Origin: Hyphochytrium catenoides
Lineage: Eukaryota > Sar > Hyphochytriomycetes > Hyphochytriales > Hyphochytriaceae
DNA length: 28,496 bases
NCBI GenBank assembly: GCA_900088475.1
Contig: FLMG01002568.1
Location: forward strand, 1 to 28,496
Direction of reading: 5' to 3'
Shown: one piece after another, positions 19,510 through 28,496 of the stretch
Position numbering within the stretch: position 1 is the first letter of the stretch
How the letters are laid out: every line of letters begins with the position of its first letter
Program-made: the position numbers and the translations under genes
The notes under the pieces: generated by a model
Told to the model about the DNA's origin: nothing
What the model saw: the letters and a program-made list of their open reading frames with translations, nothing else
Databases searched by the model: none

Positions 19510-20060
19510 GTGCCTCTGAAAGCAAGGCATCCGGGTCCCAACAGAGGATCAGCCAGCTTAGAGGAAGAGACGAACAAGGATAATGCGCTAGTGATGATGG
19601 GAGCAGAACAGAGAAGCGTGTCAGCGGAGGCCGACGAGGCCCGGTCGGTCCTGGTGCAAAGAGGGAAGATGGAGAACCCGATAACTTTTCAGTGCGACAC
19701 GGGAATATTCCCAAATGGATTATTTACTTCAAAAATACCAACTTCTCCTAAGTTAAGATTGTGGAAGGATTTATAAGGGCTAAATGAAAGGTTGAACCTT
19801 TCAGATCAGAACAGTTGAGGTTTGGATTTGGCGATCTTTGGCGCAGTTGGACGCGGAAGTTCCTCATCATCGCGGCCCCGACGCCTGCAGCTGCAGCGGA
19901 GCTTCGAGGCCTTGGACCAGAGACCTACCGATCTGCAGCTCCGTCTGCCTTCAGATCACCGTCATTTCATTGCTCAAGCACGCCGTCAGGCAGCTTACAT
20001 ATGTTCAAACACAGATTGCAGCATCCCGTTTGAAGCCGGCTGTGGTGTAGAGGTCAATAG
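19510..20060 (+). CDS. Possible upstream exons of the PEBP gene, or a separate gene
   Basis: The plus strand at about 19525-19680 reads as a helical, charged segment (SLEEETNKDNALVMMGAEQR, then SVSAEADEARSVLVQRGKME). At 19815-20045 two overlapping frames are open, one with ITVISLLKHAVRQLTYVQTQ. Both look better than background. I could not fix their splice sites or link them in phase to the ATG at 20131. A perfect AAAGGTTGAACCTTT palindrome sits between them near 19790. These may be exons of the next gene, in which case its start would move upstream. Confidence 0.25.
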
Positions 20061-20130
20061 AGATTAAGGTCAGGACTCGAACAGATTCTGCCCCCAGCCT
20101 CCAGGCAACAAGAGCTTGATATTGGAGAGA

Positions 20131-21644
20131 ATGGAGACGACTATGATGACAGGAACTGCTGAGATCCTAGCACCTCCATCCTGTGGCGAGGATCACAGGC
20201 CTCTCCCGACCCATAAGAGCTATAACACATTTCCAAGCGCTGCAAGAGTACATCAGAGAAGCTATCCTGCCGTTCAAAACTGCAAAGTGGATGAGTATCG
20301 CTACTTTTCCTTCAGAGAGGACGCTGCTACAGTCACAGAAGGGGAGAAGTCCTCCGATCAAAGCGCGGTACGGCGGACTGTACTGCAGATTGTTGGCGGT
20401 TTCCTCTTGGTGCTTGCGCTCTTGGCACTGCCGCAGCTGCTGCAGTCTAACTATCAGGATCAAAGCACTACTCTCCAGATCCTGGAAAGCGAACTGGCTT
20501 CCGAGGATGAGGCAAAATGTACGATCGAACATCTTCTGCATCACCGCCCTTCTATGTCCTTCCTCCCTCCCTGCTTCAAGCTCCTCCACAATCTCTGACT
20601 TCTCCTCAACTCTTTGATATCTGTGATACGGCTCTTCCTCAGCTCGACAAGAGTTCGAGGAACTGCTCACCCTTCCAGTAGTGAACTACAATGGTCCGCG
20701 GGCAAGTGATGCGAGAGGCCTTCATCTCTCGCTCTCCTACCCCGGAGTGGGAAAAGTCGGTAACCACGATTTGGTTCCTATGCATAAGGTACTACGGGTT
20801 GAAAGGGAAAGCGCACACATGGAGAGGTTAGCCCTTTCGTTGAGGAGAAAGAGACACTTCAACAGAAGATGGTAGGTGTCGAGGTGTCAGGGAGACGATG
20901 GGACAACAGAGAGGGGACAATAAAGCAGAGGACGCTAGGCATAGCTGCTGCATGGAGAACGAGGAAAGGGTGCCTCTAACAAGCAACACCACGTCTAACA
21001 ACTTGTTCTCCTAGGCAAAGTCAGCACCCCGTATCAATCTTTCTGGCACTCTCAGTGCTCCTCTTACAGTCATTATGCTGGACGTAGACGCGCCAGATCC
21101 AAAGGATCCCTCACACTCTCCCTTTGTACACTATATCATCAGCAACTATATACCTGGGCAAGACTTCGATACTACTCTAGACTACTATCCTGTTAGCCCG
21201 CCGACAGGTGAGATAGACAATAGAAAGAGCAAAAGCTGTGCGAGAAAATAGAAAGAAGAAGAAAGAGAGAGGGGAGAGAGAGAGAGCTAGAAATGGGGCT
21301 TTCTTCTAAGTTGTCTCTCTTAGAGCCAGCTTCTCTGCCGTTCCATTTTGGCACTTGTGCGCATTTTGCAGTTTGCGCTGACCCGCTACCTCTTCTGGTG
21401 ATACCTGTCATGCCTTTAGCGAGTGATTAACAGTCTGTCTCTCCCTGTTCACCTGTACTGGATATCAGGTGTTCATCGCTATCTCACCTTCGTGCTGGAG
21501 CAGTCGTCTCCTATGACAGAGTCGGCCACGCCGAGGGACCGCCAGAAATTCAATTTGACGGCCTATGCCATACTCCACGATCTCATTTTGCTGCCAGAGT
21601 ATCTTCTTTTTGTTTCCAAGCCGGAGAAGAAGATGAGAGGTTGA
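20131..21644 (+). CDS. Membrane-anchored PEBP-family protein
   Basis: Spliced model, 300 aa: exons 20131-20518, 20643-20788, 21015-21207, 21469-21644, all GT-AG and in phase. Residues 1-82 are polar. Residues 84-103 (VLQIVGGFLLVLALLALPQL) are a transmembrane helix, preceded by RR. A charged linker (QILESELASEDE) follows. Residues about 143-293 are a phosphatidylethanolamine-binding-protein fold: LSLSYPGVGKVGN, LTVIMLDVDAPDP (201-205 equals the DPDAP site, with Val for the first Pro), His217 ten residues after PD as in the family signature, PPTGVHRYLTFVLEQ with His245, and RQKFNLTAYA. The ligand-pocket Asp and both His are kept. PEBPs bind phospholipid head groups and act as signalling or protease inhibitors, mostly as soluble proteins; a type II anchor is unusual. 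Exact role unknown. The start is uncertain, since exons may lie upstream. Confidence 0.82.
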
Positions 21645-21761
21645 GCTCTTGCCTCCCCAACATCAAAGCCCTTTTCTTTCTCTCCCTATTGCTGCTTTGG
21701 CATTTGGGGTGGCTGCTTACCCGTTGCTGATGTGTGTAGGTCTGGAGGCTCTTCCTCTTGT

Positions 21762-24494
21762 TCATCTGCTTCCACCTAAGTCTGTCTTGTCGTCATAGAG
21801 GCGCAAGGCGCCTCCTAGCTTTATAATACAGGCTGACGTCCACTTAAAGCGCCAAGACAGTTTGTAGGGATAGTCCTCTGCTCTATACTCTGCACTTTCT
21901 TCCTGCTTCACATTCTCTGCATTACGCCTTCCTTCGACCTCGTTAGCAGAGTGGGGAAGGAGAGGTTGACCCTTCTTGTACTTGCCCCATCAGCTCCTCA
22001 GCGGTCATGACAGCCGGCGCACCATCTCCAGTCTCACCACTGTCAACCTCATCCCTTTCCTTCCCCTGTTCTCCTTCAAAGTTGTGTGCGGCCTCTCCTC
22101 CTTGCCTTCCTAACTCCATGGCGTACTGCGGTATGGTAAGACGGAGGCAGTAATAAGAAATGGGAGGTAAAGGCAGTTAGCGACGAAGACTCGGGCTCCA
22201 TCGTGGAGCTCATTGTTTTTAGGAGTCGCTCTTGTCACACCAAATGGGCCCATAACGCGTGGTGAGGAGTGCAGTTTCTATATTGATTGATGCGGCAGAG
22301 AAAGCTAAAGGGTAGCAAGTAGGTAGCTGCATGGAGGATGGAGGATCATACAGCTGCGCAGAAGAAGATGACTCAGGCTACTGCATAGACGGGTTTGAGG
22401 AGACTATCATTAGCAGAAGTCTAGGTTCTTTAAGAGGAAAAAATACAAGCAGAATTCAGAGAGAGAGAGAGAGGGAGCGATCTTGGCCAATAATATACCT
22501 CAAAATGTTCAATGGTCTGGTCCAGCACAGCGCCTTCGCATGCATTTCCTCCTCCCTCCTCTCCCGTCTTCGTTCTCCAAGGCCTGCTGACCCCCGCGGA
22601 GTGCTGACCTCTTGCAATGTGTTTCTCAAGCTCCGCTCGGCGGACAAAGCAGCGGGAGCACCTGGCTCCTGACTCCAGGACCTCAGGGCACCAAAACAAG
22701 GACTTGGCATTCTGACGGGCCGCTTCCTTCCTTTGTTCACTTTCGTTCAATTTCCTCCTTTTAGCTAAAAGAAGACGCATTAGTGTCTGACATTTTCTTC
22801 CCACTGAATCATGGCACTTTCACCAGGACCTGAACATTGGGCTTACCTCTACTTCTGCCAGTAGCCAACTGTGACGAGGGGAAGCTGCTGGAGCCGGGAT
22901 CTGAAGTGTGTGAGAGTGGCTGGAAGGAGAACGAGAAGGAAGAGGATGCTGTCGGCTCCGCTCCTTCTGTAACCACAACTCCTGGCTGTTCTCTCTGAAT
23001 CTGATCCGAATAGAAAGCTGGCCCAACGGACTCTTCTTAGAGGCAACGCAAGAGTGAAGGGACAAGAGAGCGCAATGCATAGGTTTAGTGGACTGAGCGC
23101 CAGAGCTGGTCCCAAAGCTGAAGAGAGTCAATAGGACGAAAGTGGGGGGACTGTCTTACTAGCACGATCACGGTTAATCTGCTCCTCAGGAATATTCCGT
23201 CCCGTTCCATAAGCTTTCATTCCCCAGCGGGCGGCCTGAGGTCGGAAGAGTGAAGGGAAGAAGCTCTCCTAAGCTTTTACACATTGCAGAGCTCTGAAAG
23301 TAGACCGACACCTCACAGGCAGACCGCAAAGGAGAAGTCCTGTCACAACTGACAGAGTCTCTGCGACAGAACACTAGGACTCGGAACCAAATAGAGAAGA
23401 GAGGAGAAAAGCAGACGTGAAGGACAGGCACAGTGCAAAGAGTGCGGCAAGCCACTCTATAGTTGTCTGAGCTAAATTCCTTTGCCTATGTTTTCTCCTC
23501 CTTACCTGGAAGTTTCTCCTAGAGATCGGATGATGAAAGGGCAGGAGCTCGTTGAGCTCCTTCAGTGTGAACTGTGCGCTAAGGATCCCAAGGATGCGGT
23601 ACTTCTCTGTCAGAAGACTTTGGTGAGACACGCCGCGTCTTGCCTCCCGCCCACTTCGACTCTGCGCATCCACAGCATTATAACTCTTGACCAACTCCTA
23701 CAGGACAGAGAAATATGAGCGTCGTTTGTCGGCAGCCTCGGGTGCCTATGTTCTTCTTTCCCATCTCCTTGACAACCATTATTGTTGCACTGGCTTACTT
23801 GGTCTATACCATCTCGCTATGTCTCCCTCTCCTCTGTGCGTTGTGACTAGACCTTCTCTCTATTAGACTTCTCTTCTATCTTGGGACTATCGCTCTTCAC
23901 GTCGTTATAGCAGGTCCGTGACACTCTCTCTCCTATCTCTTGCTGGAACTAAGAGTCAAATGACAGTCTACCTCGACCATCGGAAGCTTAGCCACAAGCC
24001 TGGGACCGAGTCCTTCCTTAGTGTTAAGTGACACGTTTGCTACCTCGAGCGCCGCCTCCACCAGGTTCGAGTCTCCCACAATCTTAAAGAGCTAGATAAG
24101 CGAAGCATCCAGCCGCGTCACGTTCAATAGAGAGACCTTGGCTTACCTTCTCCACCAAGCTCGTGCAGCCAGCGAGTATCACTTTCCGCAGCTCAAATTG
24201 CCGCGTGCGCGTCATGGTCCGCGGATCTTCCCTAAAGACTGCCCTCTCCAACAAGGTATCAGGAAGTTCTGCCTCCAGCAGCTTCAGCACTTTTCTAACT
24301 AGAGCCTTCCTCCGGGCTTGACCCTTAACCTCCAAGGCTGCTCGCCTGGTTCCTCGCGCGCCCTGCTCGGTTGATGGGCCTGCTTCCGGAGGATCCGCTA
24401 ATGTGCTTCGCTTGCTTTTTGGCAGCCCGTCATTGGGTTCTTCTGTTTGCTCGTCAAGAGCTTGCGGTGATAGCGAGCCCATGGCGGAAGGCAT
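21762..24494 (-). CDS. C2H2 zinc-finger protein, putative nuclear, 8 exons
   Basis: Spliced minus-strand model, 468 aa: exons 24494-24147, 24082-24044, 23697-23506, 23235-23160, 23035-22847, 22764-22499, 22125-21982, 21914-21762; phases agree throughout. Residues 50-116 are a basic helical region (RRKALVRKVLKLLEAELPDT). Residues 158-218 form a second conserved-looking helical block (TLKELNELLPFHHPISRRNF, then RWGMKAYGTGRNIPEEQ). Residues 220-281 are a Ser-rich linker. AKRRK at 282-286 is a nuclear-localisation-type cluster. The C2H2 finger is C307-x9-C317-x3-F-x5-L-x2-H330-x5-H336, with an expanded first knuckle. The tail is acidic, then aromatic (YKLSWRFKWTSACIIKLGGA). DNA or RNA binding is inferred from the finger. 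The family as a whole is not recognised. An extra exon inside the 373-nt sixth intron is possible. Confidence 0.72.
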
Positions 24495-24623
24495 TTGCTA
24501 TCTTAGTTCTCCTAGGGCATCACGTTTCCTCTATAGATAGCCCATCATAGTTCGTTACAAGGCCTGATAGCCGCTGAGGTAGCTTTTTCTCAGACTTGCC
24601 ACTAAGCTTTCCACTCGTTCTAG
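24495..24623. promoter_or_regulatory. Short divergent promoter interval
   Basis: 129 bp separate the ATG of the minus-strand zinc-finger gene from the first proposed exon of the plus-strand gene. There is no TATA box on either strand. A shared bidirectional promoter is likely if both models are right. Confidence 0.35.
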
Positions 24624-25228
24624 TTGAGGGTGAATATTAATGCTCCTGAAGGGTTGCTGCTTCTAAAGCCTCCTGTCCTTGAGAGAGCAGTCCTTCTCGC
24701 GCCTCCAGACGCCCAGAGCGACGTAGAGTTCAGCATCCGCGGTAAGACGACTCCCGGCAAAACTGCCTGCACGTAACAAGGGTTTGTCTGTTTGTCTAGT
24801 GGTGAGGTGTGAGTAGCCTACAAGAAGCCTCAGAGACTTGTGGGTCTGAGGGCTCGAGCTGCTGCAGCGGATCTCTGAGCTGACTCCTCGATGAGACTCT
24901 CTCATCAGGCTCTAGCGCCGGTGCTGCTTGGTCCAGCTCATGGTAGGCGAGGTGCTGCTGCTCCTCCTGCGCGGCTGCCTCTGTTTGACAATGAGAAAAG
25001 AAGCTCCAAGCTCAACAGTTCCCGCCACCATTTATCACAAATAGCAATGCGTACATGACCCTAATACCTTAATGAACGCTATCTCTATTCTGAACATGTA
25101 AAGTGGAGCTCACTGAACATCGGGATCTCAGCCTCTCCGCTGCTCCGGCCGCAGAGCTTGCAGATGCTCTCACCCCGACACAGCGCCAGGCAGCAGCTCC
25201 AGGAGAGTCCAAGCACAAGGAGCGATAG
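24624..25228 (+). CDS. Short unrecognised gene, divergent from the zinc-finger gene
   Basis: Exons 24624-24741, 24817-24839, 24909-24942, 25104-25228 join in phase with GT-AG introns and end at TAG 25226-25228. The first reads VNINAPEGLLLLKPPVLERA followed by VLLAPPDAQSDVEFSIR, beta-rich and clearly non-random. The last reads LTEHRDLSLSAAPAAELADA then a polar tail. No ATG precedes exon 1 in frame, so either an upstream exon exists or translation begins at the in-frame ATG 24891 just before exon 3, giving about 60 aa. The second exon's acceptor is ambiguous (TAG at 24797-24799 or at 24814-24816). The minus strand across 24663-24905 also holds an 80-codon frame, so strand assignment is not certain. 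No family recognised. Confidence 0.42.
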
Positions 25229-25571
25229 CTGAGAAGGCAGAATTTGGCGGCTGTCGTCCTTGTGATAGAGTTCGGTCTCACCTTTAGCTGTTTAGAGACA
25301 AGGATTCAGCTGTTAGAGGGAAGGAAGGCTGAGGCTCCTCCCTGCTATGCGCAATGGGTCGTGAATCGATGGTGACGATGTCGCGGAGCTCAGCTGAACC
25401 ATTGGCCAATATAGAAGAGCTCGGATAGACTGAGCTCTAGAGTGCACTGGCTCAGAGGTACCTCCAAGCCTTGCCAGAGCCGAGAACGGGTGTCAGACGA
25501 GAGGGCGCTGACTGCAGAGAATGCTCCCTAGGGTTAGATAGGCGAGGCAAAAGAATCACTCTTCGATCAGC
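25229..25571. other. Intergenic and 5' leader of the NET-like gene
   Basis: No ORF of note. It contains a 6-codon uORF (ATG 25521 to TAG 25541) 31 bp before the main ATG, and TTCGATCAGC leading into ATGGCC, a good start context. Confidence 0.5.
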
Positions 25572-26707
25572 ATGGCCACGAATCAACAGCACAATCCTCT
25601 CCGCAATTTGTCGGACGCTCAGCTTCAAGCTCGCATGCTGACGCTAAAGCAACAGTTTGCTCAGCTACACGCCTTATTTCAGAAACAACCGAGCACGCGG
25701 GTGCAGGAATACATGCGGACTGTGGCGTCACAGGTCGGGCTGATCAAGCAAGAATGGAACTCACGACGGCAGCGGCAATCGTTGCAACAACAGCAGCTGT
25801 CGGCTAGCCTCGCTCATCTCTTCAATCAGCAGGGCTCGACCCAGCAGCAGGTTCTGCAAGTTGAAGCACAGGCGGCAAATCCGCTCTTGGGGGCGACTGG
25901 TTACGGGCCCCTAGCGGCGGCCATGCTCGAGCAGCAGCGACAACGGAATATATTGATGGCGGCTGCTGCGGCCAGCGCTGCAGGAGCTGCCAGTAGCTCT
26001 GTATCTGCCCGTAAGTGGACTCCTAGCTAGGATAAAGCGGGGCGAACCCCAGAAGAGGGATCAGCGATAATAGGTTTGGGTGTAGAAGAGAGGAGAGAGA
26101 AGGCGAACGGTTAAGCAAGAAACTCAATCAAAAACATTCAGAAGAAGATAAAGAGAGGACGGTCATAGGGTAAAGAGATAGGAGATGGGTTCTCACTGTC
26201 CTGCTCCCTCTATGCCCTCCATTCCTTATCTCCTGCTGCGGCTCAACAGCTGTGTCCGTGCCTCCAACCCCTAGCTTGGCCTTCACCAGCGGCGTTACGT
26301 CCACCGCTCATTCCCCCAGCACGTCAGTCTCTTCTCTTCAGACCAATCTGATGTCAGATGTAGGCGCCAATGGTGCAGCGCGTACAGGTACGAGAGAGTG
26401 CAAGGAAAATGACGTTGACTGAGCGTGACGACGAGAGAGAAGAGAGAGAGAGACACCCTGGATAAGAGAAAAAGGAGCTGTTCTTTGATGGCTGGCTCTG
26501 TGTTAGGCGCCATCTCCGTTCCCGTCGATATCTTCAGTAGCACTAACACCAACCTTGGCGGCCCCCAACCCCTAGTGGGCGGCACGACCCACAGTGTCGA
26601 TGGCAGTGGTGGGTTCCGATGTAGTGGCGTCATATTTCAGAACACTGTCGCGCTTGTTCCCTTTCTCTCTCTCGCTCTTTCTCTCTCTCTCCTGTCTCTC
26701 TCCCCTG

Positions 26708-26767
<60 letters not shown>

Positions 26768-28348
26768 TCCTCTTCTTATCTCCTCTCTCTCTGTATCGCT
26801 CTCACCTGTCTCTCTCCCTCTGTCTCTATACCCTGTCCCTCTCTTCTTGTTGCTCTCACCTTGTGTCTCACTCTTTTCTTTTTCTCTCTCTCTTCCCACT
26901 TCTCGCACTCTGAATACGGTTGAATATGTCTCTCTCATTTCCTTAGCGTATTGATCTCCCTCACATTGGCTAACGAGCTACATTCTTCAAACACTGCCTC
27001 CTCCACAGCACCAGCCACTGACATAAATGCAGCAGCAACTCTCCGAGCAGCCGCCGCTACCGCTGCTAGGTCGAGCTTGAGCACACCCAGTCCACCCTCA
27101 CAGACAGGTGACGGCTTGGCACTCCTTGCTTTAGTCCTTGCTTTAGTTCTTGCTTTAATGAGTCTGCAGGCGATCTTCCCATCGATAGCGGTCCTGGATC
27201 CCTTACTCTCTATCCTTCTATTCGTTCTCACGTCTCTCCTTCACTTGACAGCATGCAAGACCCGATCTTTGACGTGTTCATCCTTCTCTTCTCTTCTCTA
27301 ACATAAACTGTGCCTGGCAACTTACTCTGGTTTGCGTCCCTCACTCATCTCAACCTACGCTGCCTCGCGTCTAGGTAACGCTTTGACTGGAACTCAGGGG
27401 TTAGTTCGAAAGCGGAGCAGAAGTTCCATGGAAACTGGTGTCCAGGCCAGTCCGATCGTTGCCGGTACAGCAGGTAAGCTGGAGATAGTCGATAGATGGA
27501 GAACTCGTCTTGGCTGCCTTCTCCCTCTCTTAGGAGCGTGACTGGCCCCTTTCTTTGTACGACCCTCCTTTGCGTAGCCCTTCATTGCCATCATCGAGAT
27601 GCTTTAGCATCGGTCTTTGACTATCAGCTAGTGCCTTCGTTGTCCCTGGCCTGCCCCTCATCCGCACTCCCCACTTCCCTTCCTCCCCCGCCCTCCGCGC
27701 GGCTCGCGTTCTTAGGCCCACGAGGCACCCCAGGGACCAATAGAGTAGGAAGCCCGTCGGACGTCCCTTGGTACGAGCTCCGGACTACTGTCCAGGGTAT
27801 CTCAGCTGAGGACATGGCCAAGCTTAAGGTACTGACCATCCTCCGACCAGGCGCGCCGCCCATGACCAGTATTCGCTCCTTTGTCTCTTCCTCTCATGTG
27901 TTAATTCTTTGCATTCTTGAATGCGCACTAGCTGTCCTTGCCACTTTCTTTTCTATCCTTGCCTTCATTCGCCCTAAACATATGAGTACTGAAAGGCCAG
28001 CCACACTATCCTTTTCTCCCACTCGCTCTGGCCCCTCTCCTTCCTTCTATCTTCCCTTCCTGTTTCCTACGTCTCAAATCTGGTTTTCTGAACTAACTTT
28101 TCTTTTTCTGCAGACAGTACACGACGAGCGGACGCGTCTGGCATTTGAAAATGAGATCAAGCGAGTCAACCAGCTGAGCCCTCAACAGCTTCTAGAGATA
28201 ATAGAGGAAGCGCTCAGGAAAAGACCTTCCAAGTTCGCAATCGTCCGCATTCTGGTCTTCTACTGGCACCTCACCTTCGCCAAGCTTACAAAGCTGCAGA
28301 TTGCCTCCTTCGGTGCCATCACCAGGAAAGTCCTAAGAGCCGTTCAAG
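25572..28348 (+). CDS. Gln/Ala/Ser-rich protein with NET (ET)-like domain, 3'-truncated by window edge
   Basis: Exons 25572-26010, 26250-26387, 26507-26608, 27009-27107, 27375-27473, 27716-27828, 28114-28348 all join in phase (408 codons so far); a GTAAGG donor at 28349 shows the gene continues. Residues 1-80 are helical and Gln-rich (LSDAQLQARMLTLKQQFAQL). Residues 80-330 are Ser/Thr/Pro/Ala-rich, with a basic patch VRKRSRSS. Residues about 333-405 (LAFENEIKRVNQLSPQQLLE, then IIEEALRKRP, then FAKLTKLQIASF) resemble the NET/extra-terminal domain of BET and TAF14-type proteins, a helical module that binds short peptides of chromatin regulators. No bromodomain or YEATS domain is visible in the window; either could lie downstream. 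The middle of the NET-like part (FAIVRILVFYWH) is atypical and might be an unspliced short intron. A coactivator role is inferred. Confidence 0.72.
26660..26910 (+). repeat. Pyrimidine (TC)n and (TG)n microsatellite in an intron
   Basis: Long TCTCTC tracts with a GTGTGTGTG stretch at 26755-26767. It lies entirely within the 400-nt intron 26609-27008 of the NET-like gene and explains the Leu/Ser and Glu/Arg pseudo-ORFs on both strands. Confidence 0.9.
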
Positions 28349-28496
28349 GTAAGGACTCAGGGCTTCTTCGCCTCATTATCAGCAGTCAGGGGAATCCAAA
28401 TGAACCGCTTCACTGATGGATGGTCCTTCTTCTTACTGGTTGCTGGAAGATTATCTGTGACCTCGTCCTCTTCCATCTTTACGTCTGCTGGGTTCT
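28349..28496 (+). other. Intron continuing past the right edge
   Basis: Follows the GTAAGG donor after the last visible exon of the NET-like gene. Pyrimidine-rich, with no acceptor that gives a convincing exon before the window ends. Confidence 0.6.

Noticed and set aside
20167-20670. 167-codon minus-strand ORF
   Set aside because: Shadow of the PEBP gene first exon; the plus strand has a clear TM segment and in-phase junctions to the PEBP domain.
22331-22672. Plus-strand 113-codon ORF
   Set aside because: Antisense shadow of the exon that encodes the C2H2 finger on the minus strand.
24064-24076. GGTTCGAGTCTCC resembling a tRNA B box
   Set aside because: No A box or stems around it; it lies in a 39-nt exon of the zinc-finger gene.
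26425-26954. Several long ORFs (Leu/Ser-rich plus strand, Glu/Arg-rich minus strand)
   Set aside because: They span the TC/TG microsatellite inside an intron of the NET-like gene; only 26507-26608 is likely exon.
1-28496. CRISPR array, bacterial operon, prophage or toxin-antitoxin system
   Set aside because: No regularly spaced repeats with unique spacers, no ribosome-binding sites or operon spacing; the window is spliced eukaryotic DNA.

Overview
The window is nuclear DNA from an intron-rich eukaryote, probably a single-celled one. There are no bacterial-style operons. Every convincing protein has to be read across several short GT-AG introns (about 40-400 bp). Many of these carry C/T-rich stretches and CTAAC or CTGAC branch-like motifs before the acceptor. 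Species cannot be fixed from sequence alone. One ORF at 6510-6815 has the layout of a bipartite plastid-targeting leader (signal peptide, then a Ser/Arg-rich stretch). With the dense introns, this makes an alga with a complex plastid (for example a chlorarachniophyte or relative) my tentative preference over a basidiomycete fungus. A 61-base N run at 16821-16881 shows this is a draft assembly.

Layout. Positions 1 to about 5.6 kb are a graveyard of mobile elements. They hold a minus-strand Ty1/copia gag-protease relic with its LTR, a second copy of the same 5' end in the opposite orientation, a plus-strand copia RNase H relic, two copies of a repeat containing a tRNA-like B box, and a solo LTR. 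The solo LTR interrupts the second tRNA-like repeat and has a perfect 5-bp target duplication. About 5.6-9.1 kb is gene-poor: a possible plastid-targeted leader, a set of hairpin repeats and purine-rich low-complexity DNA.

From 9.1 kb on the window is gene-rich. I built spliced models whose exon phases all agree: (1) plus strand 9138-12733, a 508-aa coiled-coil protein in 13 exons; (2) minus strand 17528-13522, a Ser-rich and acidic protein interrupted by the assembly gap, with a CHD-remodeller-like DxDxxDPxFW motif and a CstF-64-like C-terminus; (3) plus strand 20131-21644, a 300-aa membrane-anchored PEBP-domain protein; (4) minus strand 24494-21762, a 468-aa putative nuclear protein with a C2H2 finger; (5) plus strand about 24624-25228, a short gene divergent from (4); (6) plus strand 25572 to beyond 28348, a Gln/Ala/Ser-rich protein with a NET(ET)-like helical domain, running off the right edge. 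Weaker candidates lie at 17830-18575 (plus), 18866-19374 (minus), 19510-20060 (plus) and 8147-8362 (plus).

How the genes relate. Three of the six (2, 4, 6) look like nuclear, transcription- or chromatin-linked proteins, but that is inferred from motifs. They do not form an evident pathway. Genes (1) and (2) converge, (3) and (4) converge with only 117 bp between stop codons, and (4) and (5) diverge from a 129-bp interval. I see no clear novel defence or mobile system. The most unusual items are the membrane-anchored PEBP protein, the mixed-motif protein (2), and the nested tRNA-like repeat plus solo LTR.
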